From Paracamarosporium sp. OC-R06-R3 (Eukaryota > Ascomycota > Dothideomycetes > Pleosporales > Didymosphaeriaceae), in assembly GCA_019828545.1 (NCBI GenBank), contig JACVRA010000457.1, positions 1-64,000 on the forward strand: a stretch of 64,000 bases of DNA, written 5' to 3'. How positions within the stretch are numbered: position 1 is the stretch's first letter; every line of letters starts with the position of its first letter. Shown in pieces: positions 45,421-57,311 of the stretch. Below the pieces are notes generated by a model, which ran no database searches, had not been told where the DNA came from, and saw nothing but the letters and a program-made list of their open reading frames with translations. The position numbers and the translations under genes were made by a program.

Positions 45421-46245
45421 ATGAAGCAAGGATCGTCGTCCCTCTTCGCGACCTGGAGCTTCCTCTCCCTGTACGCAGTAGCCGGTCTCTGCGCAGCCGA
45501 ACCTCTTCTCCAGCACGGAGCAACATCAGCCGGCCTCGCTCGACATCAAGCTCAACCAGGGCCCCAAGTTCAATCGTCTCCAAACCAGCCTCAACCTCGA
45601 GCTCCAGCTCACGACGAAGCTCTTTCTCTCTCTGGCCCCGCAAGCCGAAGCCAACTTCCACAACCGGATCCGCAGCACCCAAGTCAAAGTCAAAGTCTCG
45701 CCCGACGTCGCTTCGCAGCATCGCGACGAGCAAATACAGGGATATGCACCTTCACGGCCTACCAAGCCCAAGTCTGCTCCCCGGGCTCCACTTCGGAGCT
45801 GGCCAACTACCTGCAAATTAACACGCTCTACGAACCTGGTAGCCCAATTGCGGATCTAGACAACGTGCGTCACCAAAGGCCGATTGCCGAGTACAACAGC
45901 TACCAACGCCTGCTCGCGGACAAGCCCTGGGATGTTGCGAGTTTGAAAGATGATGACCGCACCCTTACGATTACCGAGGGTGATGAAGGCGATCTTCGGT
46001 TCTCTTATGGTTCAGGCGAATGGACTGAGAAGACGCGGGCGGAAGATGGTGGTGCAGGTTGGTGTGAGGAAGCAGAGTGGTATGAAGGTGACGAGGACTG
46101 GAGCTGTCCGCATGGGGACACAGCGGTACAGAGGGTGAGTCTAATCTGAACAACGATCGATCAACATGTCGCTAATCTGGAACAGAAGAGGACAATTCAC
46201 TGTGGGTTCCCATGTGCAAGGATCGAGAGGATGGAGCTGAAGTGA
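45421..46245 (+). CDS. Secreted cysteine-containing hypothetical protein
   Basis: Two exons, 45421-46134 and 46186-46245, with a 51-nt intron (branch-like GCTAAT before ...GGAACAG); 257 aa. The N-terminus MKQGSSSLFATWSFLSLYAVAG is a signal peptide. The first 100 mature residues are Pro/Gln/Ser/Ala-rich and disordered in appearance. They end in a run of arginines (LARRRFAASRR) that could be a processing site. The remaining region has six cysteines: ICTFTAYQAQVC, GWCEEAEWYEGDEDWSC and, from exon 2, IHCGFPC. Exon 2 supplies two of the six, which supports the splice. No family recognised. The pro-region plus Cys-rich core resembles candidate effectors, but that is inference. An upstream in-frame ATG at 45388 would hide the signal peptide. 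Confidence 0.65.
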
Positions 46246-49138
46246 TCTTTCTCAGTTCAAAAGGGCGGGCAATCGTGAGCGTCATCCCATTTCAGTGTAG
46301 GACTTCGCTGGTATCGCGTCTACATACTAGATCTTTTCAAAACAACCAATTCAATGTATATCTTTGCCATACGAACTCTAGTCCAACAGAAGCGTCATGA
46401 TAGTGCTCCGATCCCGCTGCAACACAAGGCAGAAACGTGTACATAAACCGTCCACTCAGGAGTCACCGTTACCCAATGAACAACAACACCTGAAACAAGA
46501 CATAGCCTATCATGGATATACCTTTCACCAGTTATCCGGCCGGAGCGGCACACCAGCTGCGCCGCGTGGCACCGAACCTATGCTCGTCAAGCTGAAGCAG
46601 GACGCCAGTGGCGCAGCCTCCCAGCTCATCGCATAAACACACGGCAGCATGGTTCCACTCTGCAACGGGGATGCAATAAACATATGGCGGTGGCGTACAT
46701 GCCACTGTGCCACAACCGGATATCGATCAGCACATTGATGGCCAGACGCATCGGATTCCGTCAAGTAAATTTGTTGATCCTCCGTAGTGTTATGCCGGTG
46801 GTGGATCTAGAATACAGGATGAAGAAGTTAATTAGCAAACAATAGCTCATCGGATTATGATTGATAGCGTTGTGGTTGCAAAACATGAGCGGACAACAAC
46901 GCTGTAGTGACATCCAGCCATGACTCGGTTGGATTGGGTTCTTCCTCCATGATCTGCTTCAGATAATGAGGGAGTTTCTGTTTCATTTGTACACGTACGA
47001 GCATCCTCGTTGACCGCCTTACCTCCGTCACGTAATGCGTGACTGCGATACGGGTTCTGATGGAAAACTGATCTGCTGTGTAAGTCGTAAACCCCAACTC
47101 GTATCGTTTAGTTTCTACCAGCCCGGAGGACTATTGAACTAAGAAAAGCTTAGAAATTGCTTCAGACCACCTTGCGTTGAGCAAATGCTCGGCTCTTGAT
47201 AACGGCTTAGGTGTAAATCAGGGCTAGGGCAAATAGGAAATCATATAGACCGTTGAAGGTGTCCTCATGCAGAGTGAAATAAGCATTTGTCTATCGTTGG
47301 ATTACTCCATGGGTCACGATAATCCGGATATTTCTGATTCTTATTCTACGCATTCTAAAAGCTGCGTTCATGCTACAAACCACCGTCATTGCGAAAAAAG
47401 TAAACACATCATCACTCAAGGAACGAAAACCACATGCCATTCATTCCCTGGTTCAACATGTACCCACAAAAATCTACCATTATATCTCCCCGTTAGATGA
47501 AAGCCAAATGACAAAGCCACTTTAATTGCCGAACTCTCAACCCGAGACCCGTGATACCCCAACATCAAGCCCATCCCGTCAAACCCGCATAAACACCATT
47601 GTTACGAAGACACGCTCAAAGTAGGAAAATACCGGGCTTCTGCACCCGTCCAAACGGTTTCGTATTACCAACAAAAACCAAGGAACGCGTCATGAACTAC
47701 TCAGCAAGACATACGTGCCGCGGAAAAATTCCGACCGCGAACGACACGAGCATGCATTGATGGCCGCGTAGTCGGCGGTAAACGCACGCGTAGGTCTACG
47801 TATATCGATCGGGCTAAGCACAGTTTCGACTCGCTAACTCAATGCACGTTGTGGATGCTCAGCTGCCAGGGTTGTTGCCAGAGACAACTGCCAACCAGTG
47901 GATACTATTTGGTGTACGCAACTCACTCGTTTGACTGCCGCGTATGTATATTTTGAGAATTATACTGCTAGCTACATGGCTAGCAGGACCGGCGGCTCTT
48001 AATCATAACACCCTTCGAGCACGCCAGGTATAAAGATCTAAAGGTCCCGAAACGTGAAGATCATCAATCGTCGACTTGCCGAAATGAAGTCTGATGGATG
48101 CGTTGGGTACCGTGGAGAAGGCACGGCACGGCTAGAACCGCCGTCTACCAGCAGGTACTCAACCTCATCCCAGCAAGCGGGGCCTATCGACGGGATTAAT
48201 GCCTTACCCACGCAAGCAAGTCGCATGCGCGTCACATGATGTATAGTAGATTGGTGGTGGTTGAGACGTCGCCCAAGGTTATTTGCAGCCCTGAAATTTG
48301 GGGCATTTTGTGGTGAGGCTACGCCACCGGACTGCGCAAACAGAACGCGTTTCACCGGCCGCTCGTATTCCGCGCATTTCCTGCTGTGCGTCTCATTGGA
48401 GTGGTGTTTCAATTGATGTTCCGATGCAGCGAGTACGAGGGTGTTGTTTTGAACGGTGGTATTGTTGTCGCAAGGCCGTGAATGCGGTGCCTGGAAGAAT
48501 CGAAAAGTCGCCTGCAATGAACTGTCTGGCAGTCAACCTCGTCACCGTGCGCAACCTTGGGAACGAACTGCACTGCACCGGTGACATGATCTTAGATGAG
48601 ACATGCGACATGAATGGTCGTTTGAAGGAAGAATTAAAGTGGGAGAGGATCAAACAACTTGCAGCCTCATTGCCTGATGCTCGATCGATTGGAGCGACGA
48701 GCGTTCGCATGCATCGCACAACACTGCGAGACACTTCGATGTAATTAAGGGCTTTGGTGTTTCTTGGTTGCTCGCTCTATGGCGGGACAAACCAAAGAGT
48801 GCGAAGAATGGCAGGTTGTAGCGGGTCGCGTAAGTGCGATTCAGGAACGCTGCGGTGATCTTGACCGGGGAATGGAGAGTGGACAGTGAATCGCGTGAAC
48901 GGGTGCCAGCAATCGAGATTGCAAACCATCGGCTCGTGTCACATTAGCTAGGTCAGCTTCAAGACTTGGCTGGAGGGTTACAAATTATATTGAAGGTGTG
49001 TTAAGGCCCCTTTGGGCCATCATGCTATACCAAGTATCTAGACATAACCGAAAAGCCGTCAATTTCGTCAGGTCCGAAACGCCATTGTAATCAACAGGGT
49101 GGACCGCCATTCATGGTCACATTTCCTCGTACCGTCAT
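46246..49138. other. 2.9-kb intergenic region
   Basis: No gene recognised. A minus-strand frame at about 47115-46855 without an ATG has fairly protein-like composition (TRIAVTHYVTEVRRSTRMLV) and could be a remnant exon. Frames at 48.0-48.7 kb overlap on both strands. Confidence 0.4.
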
Positions 49139-49825
49139 CTAGTGGTAGTAGCCGCCTTGTTGGTTGTGCTTCTTATCCTTGTGCTTATCTTCGAGCTTGG
49201 AACCTAGGACAGCTCCTGCAATGGCGCCAATGATACCGTGGCCGCCCATCTTGTTGCCGCCAAAGTACCCGGCAGCACCCCCTCCTAGAGCGCCCATAAG
49301 GCCTCGGTCGCCCTCGGCTTGCGCATTAGGGTCGGTGGGGCCATAGTTCTGCTGCCCTTGGTGACCGTACTGGCCTTGAGGGTACTGATCTTGCGGGTAG
49401 GCACCTTGCTGGGGGAACTGCTGCGCGGGTGCTTGGCCCGGGTATGATTGCTGTCCGTAAGCCCTGCGGCAGGATGTTAGTTGCACGTTTCGAAACTTGA
49501 AAGTGACGGCGAATGAGAATGCTCACCCTTGTTGTTGTTGGTTGTATTGCTGATCGTAACCTTGCTGGCCGTTTTGGAAGCCGCCGTGTGCCGGAGGACC
49601 GTAGCCTGGGTATTGCTGTGGCTGCTGCTGCTGCTCGCCGTAGTAGTTGTTTTGTTGCTGTGGCGGGTACTGCTGGTAGTTCTGGTCGTAGCCACCCTGC
49701 TGTGGCGGGGGGTAGCCCTGCCCGCTGGGGGCCGGCGATCCGTACGGCGGAGCACCGTAATTGTTGTTAGGGGGATACTGCTGGCCGTACTGGTTCTGGT
49801 TGTACTGATCGTAAGGGCCTGACAT
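49139..49825 (-). CDS. Gln/Pro/Tyr-rich glycine-zipper protein
   Basis: Two exons, 49825-49527 and 49463-49139, 63-nt intron; 207 aa. The first 150 residues are low-complexity Q/P/Y/G repeats (MSGPYDQYNQNQYGQQYPPN and similar). They are followed by GLMGALGGGAAGYFGGNKMG and GIIGAIAGAVLGSKLEDKHK, a glycine-zipper (2TM type) segment, and a basic tail ending QQGGYYH. Similar fungal proteins are common and mostly uncharacterised; prion-like or phase-separating behaviour of the Q/Y part is possible. The frame is open far upstream (to 50578), but that stretch reads as UTR, and MSGPYDQ is the natural start. It shares a 1.45-kb divergent promoter with the membrane protein at 51272. Confidence 0.8.
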
Positions 49826-51271
49826 CTTGAAGGTGTCTGTGCAAGCTAAGGATGAAGGGCGATGGCGGTGCTGTGCTGGTGAGGTGACGGTGGGGTACTG
49901 AGGGGCACAGGCAATGACGGAAGTCGCGGTGGACGGTGGGAAGGCGCGATCAAATATGTGGAGGGATGTAGTCGTAATTCGGTCACTACTACGGTCTTTA
50001 TACACTACGGCACTTCGGATCCGGCCTGCTGACTGAAGAGAATTGCCTCTGTTGAGTAACGAGGCGAAGCAACACAGCGAACCTTCGAGCTGGCCTCGGA
50101 TGCACTCAGCCTCAGCGTACAGGTACGCAACCGCCGAACGCGAACTGCTCCCGCAAACTGCACCACAGAACGCAGTGTGCCCCGCAAACAGCCTACCTAC
50201 ATCGAACGCTTCAACGGCTATGAGCCCTGCGAGGCTCGTTGCTGCCATCTGCCCAGCTTGACCGGCTCGGTTGACGGCGTGCAGCGTCACAGCCGGCAGG
50301 GAACAGACTCTTCCGATCTTGTGCGCGCTCTGCGAAACCTTTCCATGCTCATACCTCCTCCTCACAAGCTGGGCGCTGGGCACTGGGCATTTCGCATTTC
50401 CGCATCGGCCAGAAGCGATCCGTCCTCGCCGCCCAGCCGGTCGGTGGCGCAGTCCATTGTGATTGTGGCTTGGCTGCCGTCGCCCGCCGCACTTCTGGGA
50501 ACCAAGATTCGTACAACGCCTACGCCACTGTTTCCGCAGTCGAACGAGATTCAACGGCACGGCAGAGCTGGCCACCATGGGATGATACCTTTCAGCAGCA
50601 TCGTCGTCCCTTGAGGCCTGGCGCCCCTGGCATCCTCCCGCTTAGCGAGTCGTTGTCTGGAAGCGGGTGTTGAAACGCAACTACGCTATCCTGAGACAGG
50701 TCCAAGACAGCCTTTCAGGGGTTGCTTCAACCTTCTGATGCGCTTGCACCATGCTCGACCGACCTGACGGGCCATATTTTCCCGAACGAGTCAATTACTT
50801 GCAATTAACCTTTCTGAACTTGCCTTTCAGGGGCATATGCTTGTTGCTGAAGCCGCTAATCTCGCCGCTTCGCGCTGGGAGGGGTGCCCGCACCCTCCTG
50901 GACCCCTCAAACCGACACGGGATCAGAAGCGACGGATGGCTAGCGTCCTTCATGCGCTTTCTCATATCCCCTCAGTGTCCTGTCGCATTACCATGTAGCC
51001 TCGAGCGTTCGCCCAGCCTTTCGCTGCTCGCTGCTGACTTGCCTCCGTCTGTCCTTCGTTCCGCAGCCGGACTGCTGTTGCTAATACTTCTTACTTTCGT
51101 TCATCTTCCCTTCCCTTCTACCTCTCTGGCAGCGGTCCTAGCAGGCTTAGGACTTTTCAGTTACCTTCGATTCGACAACCTTGACTTTGGGCGATCTTCA
51201 GATGTTGTTTGTGGACTTCCTTGAGCGGCAGGATTGAGAGGGCCTATCGGCCCACGCCCCGACCATTCAGC
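49826..51271. other. Divergent promoter region
   Basis: Leaders of two divergent genes. The portion next to 51271 is pyrimidine-rich. Open frames here have no protein character. Confidence 0.45.
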
Positions 51272-52973
51272 ATGCCGGTCCCAAGGGTTCAGAAGAGAGA
51301 GGAGCGGGTGAAATATGTCGTGGTGGAGAGGACTGAGGACGACCAGACACAAGAGACGGAAGTTTCGCGCATCACGTCGACAGCTACTCCTACCACCTTC
51401 ATAAGCCGTTCACATGGCCAGACGCAACCCCAGCCCACCATCTTGCAGATCCGAGATGATGATGATGACGATGATGACACAAAGAGCAAACCTGAAGTGG
51501 TATGAGACGATTCACAATCAATCAAATGGTGGTTTACAGCTGACTGGAATAGTGGACGCTTACCGTGATGGGTGCGCAGTCGACGGGAGGAGCGCTCGCT
51601 GCCAATGACCCAACTGCGACAGTTGTAGTTGCAATCCCGCCACCGCCTCCCCCAGAACGCGATGGAGATAAAGATGGTAGTGGAGGTCGCGGAAGCGGTA
51701 TCTCGCAGACGACGGAGCATTTGCTTATCGCAGCTGGGTCAATCGGTATGGAACGAGTACATGATGATCCATAGCTCAAACTGACAGAAACAGGCGCCAC
51801 TATTATTATCGTAATGATTGTCCTGGCTATTTACACGATGCGCAAAAGAGGTATCACGCTCGCTCAAGCCATCAAACAAGGAAGGCATCAAGTAACCCGA
51901 CGCGGCCCTCCTCCACCACCCAAGTTTGAAGGCGACTGGGATGCGAAGCAATCATTCAGCACTGAGTACGGGTCCTTCAGAAACAATACGGTTACCCCTC
52001 CGCAAGCCGCAATGGCTCGCTCAGGTTCCTCTTCATCCCAAAGGCCTCCTATGGCTCTTAGTCGTAGCGATAGGTGCGTGCTATAGAACATTCACTGCCT
52101 GCCAACAAACTGACCTTAAGCAGCTTTAATCTGCAATCTCAGAGAAAACCTTCTGCCGATGCGCAAGGATCAACCTTCCTTCTTGAATCTCCTCCGCCGC
52201 CTCGCCGCAAAAACTCGCACCGTCGCGATCCCAGTGCGACTGCTTCATCAGCTATTCTCGGCCAAGAAAGCCTACGACGCAGTGCCTCCACACGTAATAC
52301 GCGCTCGATCGACGACGATGCTTCCGAACTCATCTATCCGGATGTTCCTCAAGAACGGGTAGCATCTCCACTGCCTCCGCCACCGACATTCAAACAATTT
52401 CTTGATAACAGACCGTCTATTTCTGGTAAAGCAGGTTTTGGTGGCATGATGAGTAGGTTCAGCTGGACGAACTCCAACGCACCGCAAACACCCAAGGACG
52501 CGAACCGAGATGCATATCAAGCTGGCCGTGAGAGTTATATGACGGCTCGCTCTTCAGTGCCTCGCTTCCGCACCGTCGACTCATGGGTCAACCAACAAAC
52601 AAACCGTATCGAAGCACAAAAATTGAAGGAGCAGTTTCGACTGACCTCCACTTCCACCGTTTACTCAGGAGACGATGAGAATGACCATGTTCCTGAAGTT
52701 CCTGCTATGCCGAAGAACGTTGAAAGGCTCCGAGAGAGCTCCGCACCAATGAGTGCATCATTGCCACTACGCGCGCCTGCTACACCTCCTTTACCTCCTA
52801 CCAAGGGTTTACCAGGAAAGAATATCAAACATGAGCGTCATGACACCCGCACAACCGTCGACACTGCTCCCATCTTCAAACAACATCCCGGCACTGAAGT
52901 CCGCTTCAGCACACGTAGCGCCGTGCCATCCGAAATCCTCGACCGCGGACACAACCCCAATGTCCTATCGTGA
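51272..52973 (+). CDS. Single-pass membrane protein, uncharacterised
   Basis: Four exons: 51272-51499, 51553-51745, 51794-52073 and 52124-52973; introns of 53, 48 and 50 nt; 516 aa. The N-terminal third is polar, with an eight-Asp run and a PPPPPP stretch. One hydrophobic segment crosses the exon 2/3 junction (LLIAAGSIGATIIIVMIVLAIYTM) and is followed by basic MRKRG. The C-terminal 330 residues are Ser/Pro-rich and disordered, with PPPP motifs that could bind SH3 or WW domains. No signal peptide is seen, so the N-terminus may be outside by a signal-anchor, or a 5' exon may be missing. The architecture resembles fungal Mid2/Wsc-like surface sensors, but no lectin or WSC domain is present; function unknown. 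All three splices restore frame. Confidence 0.72.
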
Positions 52974-53887
52974 GCACACCGCTTTCTCCAGCGTTCCTTT
53001 TCCGTTCCAAGTACCCAATTAGTCCGTTAGCATCAGCGTTGATCCTTTGCATTCGAGTAGCAGTTAGGAAAAGGGCGGAGAGGTGCTCGCTCAAACGTGC
53101 AGGTCTCGGCCGCTCAGAAAGAAAGAGACCATGCCTTATAATGATTCGTTGAGGGCCTTGAGGGCTTGTACTTTCGCATGTGTGTATATTACGTGGGATG
53201 GAGGATGGAAGAGGGAGGACGGCAAACACCGCATTACTTGATATAATAACAATGTTCAACATTACATCTTCAATCTTCATTATCTGCGTGACCACGGCAT
53301 TTCTCCCACTCTTTCTACACCCTTCCCCAATCCGCTGCTTCTCAGCGTTCACTTGCCCATTTCGAGCAAGGAGCAACTCACAAGCAACAACAAGGCCCCG
53401 CTCAGACAATTATCCATGAGATTACGTGCATGTACATGTCTAGATCTCGAGACGGAAGCCTGCGTGGATAAAGCCGACCAACACCCCTGAGGATCCGACG
53501 TCGTGGGATCTGGGGTTTCATGACTGGGGACGGTTTCAGATTGGCTTGAGCACTGGCAGGGGTAGGGTAGGATGAGGGCGATGGTGGGGCGTGTGGAACT
53601 GGGTCAGGTGAGTGGGTGGACGGTAGATGTTGTTGAGACGATTCTGTGAGCGTGGTTTGTTTGGTGGGCTGAGGAGGATTGTGTGTACGAAAGGGATTGT
53701 GGCTCGATGGCTGGGATGGGAAGATGGGGTTGACTTGATGATCCGTTGCTAGCAACCAACGCTGTAAAGTGTCTTAGAACTGTGTTGCAATTGGATATTC
53801 TCAAGACGTCACATTGTGATAGAAAACTAGGTTTAGCTTTAGGAACAAGGTTCATGTATCATCTAAACATTACTTCGTCACACTGTA
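52974..53887. other. Intergenic between convergent genes
   Basis: Nothing assignable; GT/GGGT-rich patch near 53.5-53.7 kb. Confidence 0.45.
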
Positions 53888-55887
53888 TCAACATACGCCC
53901 TCGGGAACATCGAAGCTGTTCGTCCTCCTAGACGAGCTGTACCTCGCGCCCTCGCCCAACCCCCTCTTCGCGAAACCAGTCCAGATCTCGCACGCGTTCT
54001 CGCCTCCAGTCAACGCCAGATCGGCGTCCAGGATGGCGTCTCGCGCAGATACAAACGTAGGGTTACACGGCTGCAGTGCCATACCGTCCAGCACAAGCTT
54101 CAGCGTGAGGTACTTTCCGTCGGTCGGGACGCCGTTGCTGTCGAATTCGGGCGTGCCTGCGTCGTTCTTGCCGTGCTTGTCGATCAGGTTCCAGAGTACT
54201 TCGTACAGCATGGTCGCCCAGATGGTGCCGATGTAGTGCACCTTTGTGAGCCCATCGGCGTCGCTGTAGACGTGCGGGTTGGTCGTCTGGTCCGTGGAGT
54301 AGATGTAAGGGCGAAGGCCGGCAGGGTTGCCGTAAACCCATGCGCCCAAGGCGTAGTCGGTGGTGCGCGTGTCCTTAGGCTTTAGACGGATAGCAGTGGC
54401 GTAGAAGTCGCCCCAGCCTTCGCCCATGCCTCCGCTCTCGAGAACGCTGAGACAGCCTGAATTCTTCGGACCGCCTGTTAGTCGGTTGCTGAGGCCGTGC
54501 GTGTACTCGTGGATGACGACGCCGGCTTCGAAGGCACCGTCTCTCCAAATCTCGGTTTGGTTCCACATGTACATTCTCATTCGCGCGCGCTGGCCATCGA
54601 CGGGAGTTTGGAAGTTGGCGTTGTTTAGTCCAGCACCGTCCTGGGCATTCAGGTACACAAAGTCGTTGCCAACGCCTCCTTGGCCATTGTTGTTGGTCTC
54701 GAAGTTGCCCGCTGCTTCGGTGAAGCCGAGCTTGTAGAGCAGGTCATGGTACGTGTTTGCTGTGTAGAAGAGCTGTGCGATGGATGCATTGATGTAACTC
54801 TTCCAATCGCTCTCATCGGGGCTGTATGGGTACTCAAAGTCAAGGTCTTCGCTGTGGGGTCGTGGGAGATTGAGGTAGTCTGCTCGGTTATCCCAGTTGC
54901 TCTGAGCAACACCGTTGTTGCCCCACGTAGTGTCGTAAGACTTCGAACCGTCATTGTGCCATCCAAACTCACTGGCAACGGGGTCGAAAGGGTCTTCGAT
55001 AACGATACGCTCCCCTTCAGTAGGGTCATTGAGACCCCATGGGCTATGAAAGATTAGCCTCATAACCTACAATGGGACGTTAAATAACTCACTAAACTTC
55101 GTATGTTGCATCGGCGCCGTAGTCGATAACGTGGTGGATTTTCTCGCCGTCTTCAGCATCGACGTATGTGAGCAGCCAGTCAACGTCGACGTCGGTCTCG
55201 ACCCTCCAGCTGAGGGCAAGACTGTCGCCTGTTTGCACGTAGACAAGGCGAGCTTCGGGTTCTGACACAGTTCCTGTCGTCTCCTTGATAGTGAAGACGT
55301 TCGATCCAGTCTCTTCAGCCTTGGCTTTATCGGCAGAGACAGGAAGTTGAAGTGTGCGCACGGCTGTCTTTAGAGCATCGGTAGGCTCGATAGCGTCACG
55401 CTTTCTCCGTGCTGATGGAGTTTTTCCTTTATAGAACGAGTTTCCGAACGAGAACACCTCTCCATTGCGACCAATGTTGACGTTGAAGTCCGCATTGTCA
55501 ATGTCTAGGTCATTGACGGTTTGCTTGAAGTTGAAGTGCGCGATGCCGTTAGTGCCCACATAATGATCGTCGACAAGACGGAAGGTTGCTTCTGGGATCT
55601 GATAAGGGGTAAGTAAGTGCGTTTATAGATTGTTCCCTGGGAGAAATGCTTACAGTCGCCTTTACCAGCTCGGTAGCAGTATCCACAGGGTCAGCTCGCT
55701 TGACACGGGAGGTAATTGATTCGTCTGACTGTACACTACTGGCGTTCGTGTAGTCTGTATCAAGAACTTGTCGAAAGGCGTTAAGATCTACGGCTCGCCT
55801 GCTCAGTGTTCGTGGGGCGTGAGTCGGATGACCATAAACATGCTGAGTGGCCAATGAAGCCAGCGATGCGAGAAGAAAAGACCGCAT
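53888..55887 (-). CDS. Fungalysin metalloprotease (M36, extracellular MEP)
   Basis: Three exons: 55887-55654, 55598-55093 and 55043-53888; introns of 55 and 49 nt; 631 aa. Signal peptide [19 protein letters not shown], then an FTP propeptide ([30 protein letters not shown]), then the peptidase. The zinc site HEYTHG is near residue 425, and the third ligand Glu lies in [11 protein letters not shown] about 25 residues later. Both match fungalysins. The second splice rebuilds [18 protein letters not shown], the conserved start of the mature enzyme. Full-length family members are about 630 aa, so this copy looks intact. It is secreted and degrades elastin/collagen-like and other proteins; in plant fungi some fungalysins cut host chitinases. 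Confidence 0.95.
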
Positions 55888-57311
55888 ATCGAACACTGCT
55901 AGCCCTTATGCCTCCTGTCTTAGGATAAAAAGGTACAACACACCACGAGAGGAGACAGCTCAATTGAAAGAGCCCCACGAAGTCTAAGACCATGTGCTTC
56001 TCCCCCTTCTTATACTACTGCCATCATGAGCAAGATCCAGCGCGAATCCCACCATCTACGAGCACCTGACATGCCAATAGTCGCAAAGCGCTACTTGTTG
56101 TATCTTTCGACATCTACAACCTACCTTGGGCAGGTCAGCGCTTTTCCGACTGCCTTTTGCAGACAAGGCTCCATTGCGATATCTGTTGTAGTCGCTTGCA
56201 ACGATTAGCCAAGAAACGAACCCTGAATCATTGCAGGCTGGGCACTATAACATACCGCGGCGGTCTTAGTAAAGTGGTTTTGACCTTCCACATTGGGTCG
56301 AGGTGTGGAGGAAGCGATAGCCAGGATGGTAAGGCACGCGTCCTTGGCAGAATACCGATACACGGAGGTTCTAGTAATCGGAGATTCTATGGTGCTAATC
56401 GTAATGAAAAGTTTGGTGTCGCTGTGGGACGATGCACAGGATGTAGCGCTGTTGGTCTTTTCAGTTGGGCGATCAACCTCCCAAACGCTAATATACAGGC
56501 ACCGGCGCCACATTTGCAAGCTGTTCGCTCTGAAGTGGCTCCGTTAGGCTTTTTGTTGGCTCCGCGGCAGTGCTGATGCCAGCACCTTCCAACTCGGCAT
56601 GATTTCTGCCTGCCGTTTTGGGTGATACCTCCAAGTTATCTTCATCCGCGCCGAGATATTCGTAGAGGCAAGACGGCACCTTCCTCCCGAACAATACAAT
56701 ACAGTGCTTCCATGAAATGTTCCATCTTACGCTGGTGGAACTGTGAGGTCGAAGGAAGGTTGCTGCATGAATGCAAAAGAAGAGAAGTCTAAGCACGCTA
56801 AGACATTACTAGCGCCGTAGTTTCTGTATAGCCTCCCCATTTATGGCCTCGTGGCTCGCGAAACGTCGAAAACCATCGTGGTTTCCATACGGCTCTAGAA
56901 GTAGCTTGCAAGATTATTGGGATCAATGAACTTTATCGTATCTCAGAGGTAGTTCGGTCACTTGAAGTAACCCAAGTGCTCTACTGACTCGGCTACTTAT
57001 CGATGGTTATCCACGCGAAGCAATGTCTTGTATAGGCGTTATGGTGAATGTCACACAGACAATAGCTAAAAGAAGTTAGGACAAAACAACGTGATGCGAC
57101 AATGTTATCAATTTCACTAACAATCGTTGAGGCAGATGTGCAAAGTCTCCTGTCTATTTCTTGAGATTTGAGGCCCTACATCCTTGACACACGACGTAAC
57201 TGATGATTCGAAATACTTTCTGTTTCGCTCAACGCTCCTGGAGTTCTGCGCTTTGCAACGGGAGTGGTATTTGCGTAAGCTTTTCGGCACTCTACGCTAA
57301 TCATTCGTCGT
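55888..57311. other. Intergenic
   Basis: Holds the fungalysin promoter. A tRNA-like A-box segment on the minus strand near 56950-57000 was examined and not accepted as a tRNA. No gene recognised. Confidence 0.45.
56009..56014 (-). promoter_or_regulatory. TATA-like box of the fungalysin gene
   Basis: TATAAG on the minus strand, about 122 bases before the ATG at 55887. Confidence 0.35.

Noticed and set aside
45342..45821. 159-codon frame starting with a hydrophobic segment
   Set aside because: It turns into Ser/Arg/Pro low complexity because it is the +1 shadow of the secreted Cys protein; no acceptable continuation.
48038..48744. Overlapping 110-160-codon frames on both strands
   Set aside because: Cys/Arg-rich random composition and mutual overlap; no family features.
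49827..50578. In-frame 5' extension of the glycine-zipper protein
   Set aside because: No family character; its composition is that of a leader, and MSGPYDQ is a natural start.
56940..57005. tRNA-like segment on the minus strand (TAGCCGAGTCAGTAGAGC A-box and an ACTTG/CAAGT stem)
   Set aside because: No B-box or T-arm follows, the anticodon loop has eight bases and no acceptor stem pairs; at most a tRNA-derived relic.
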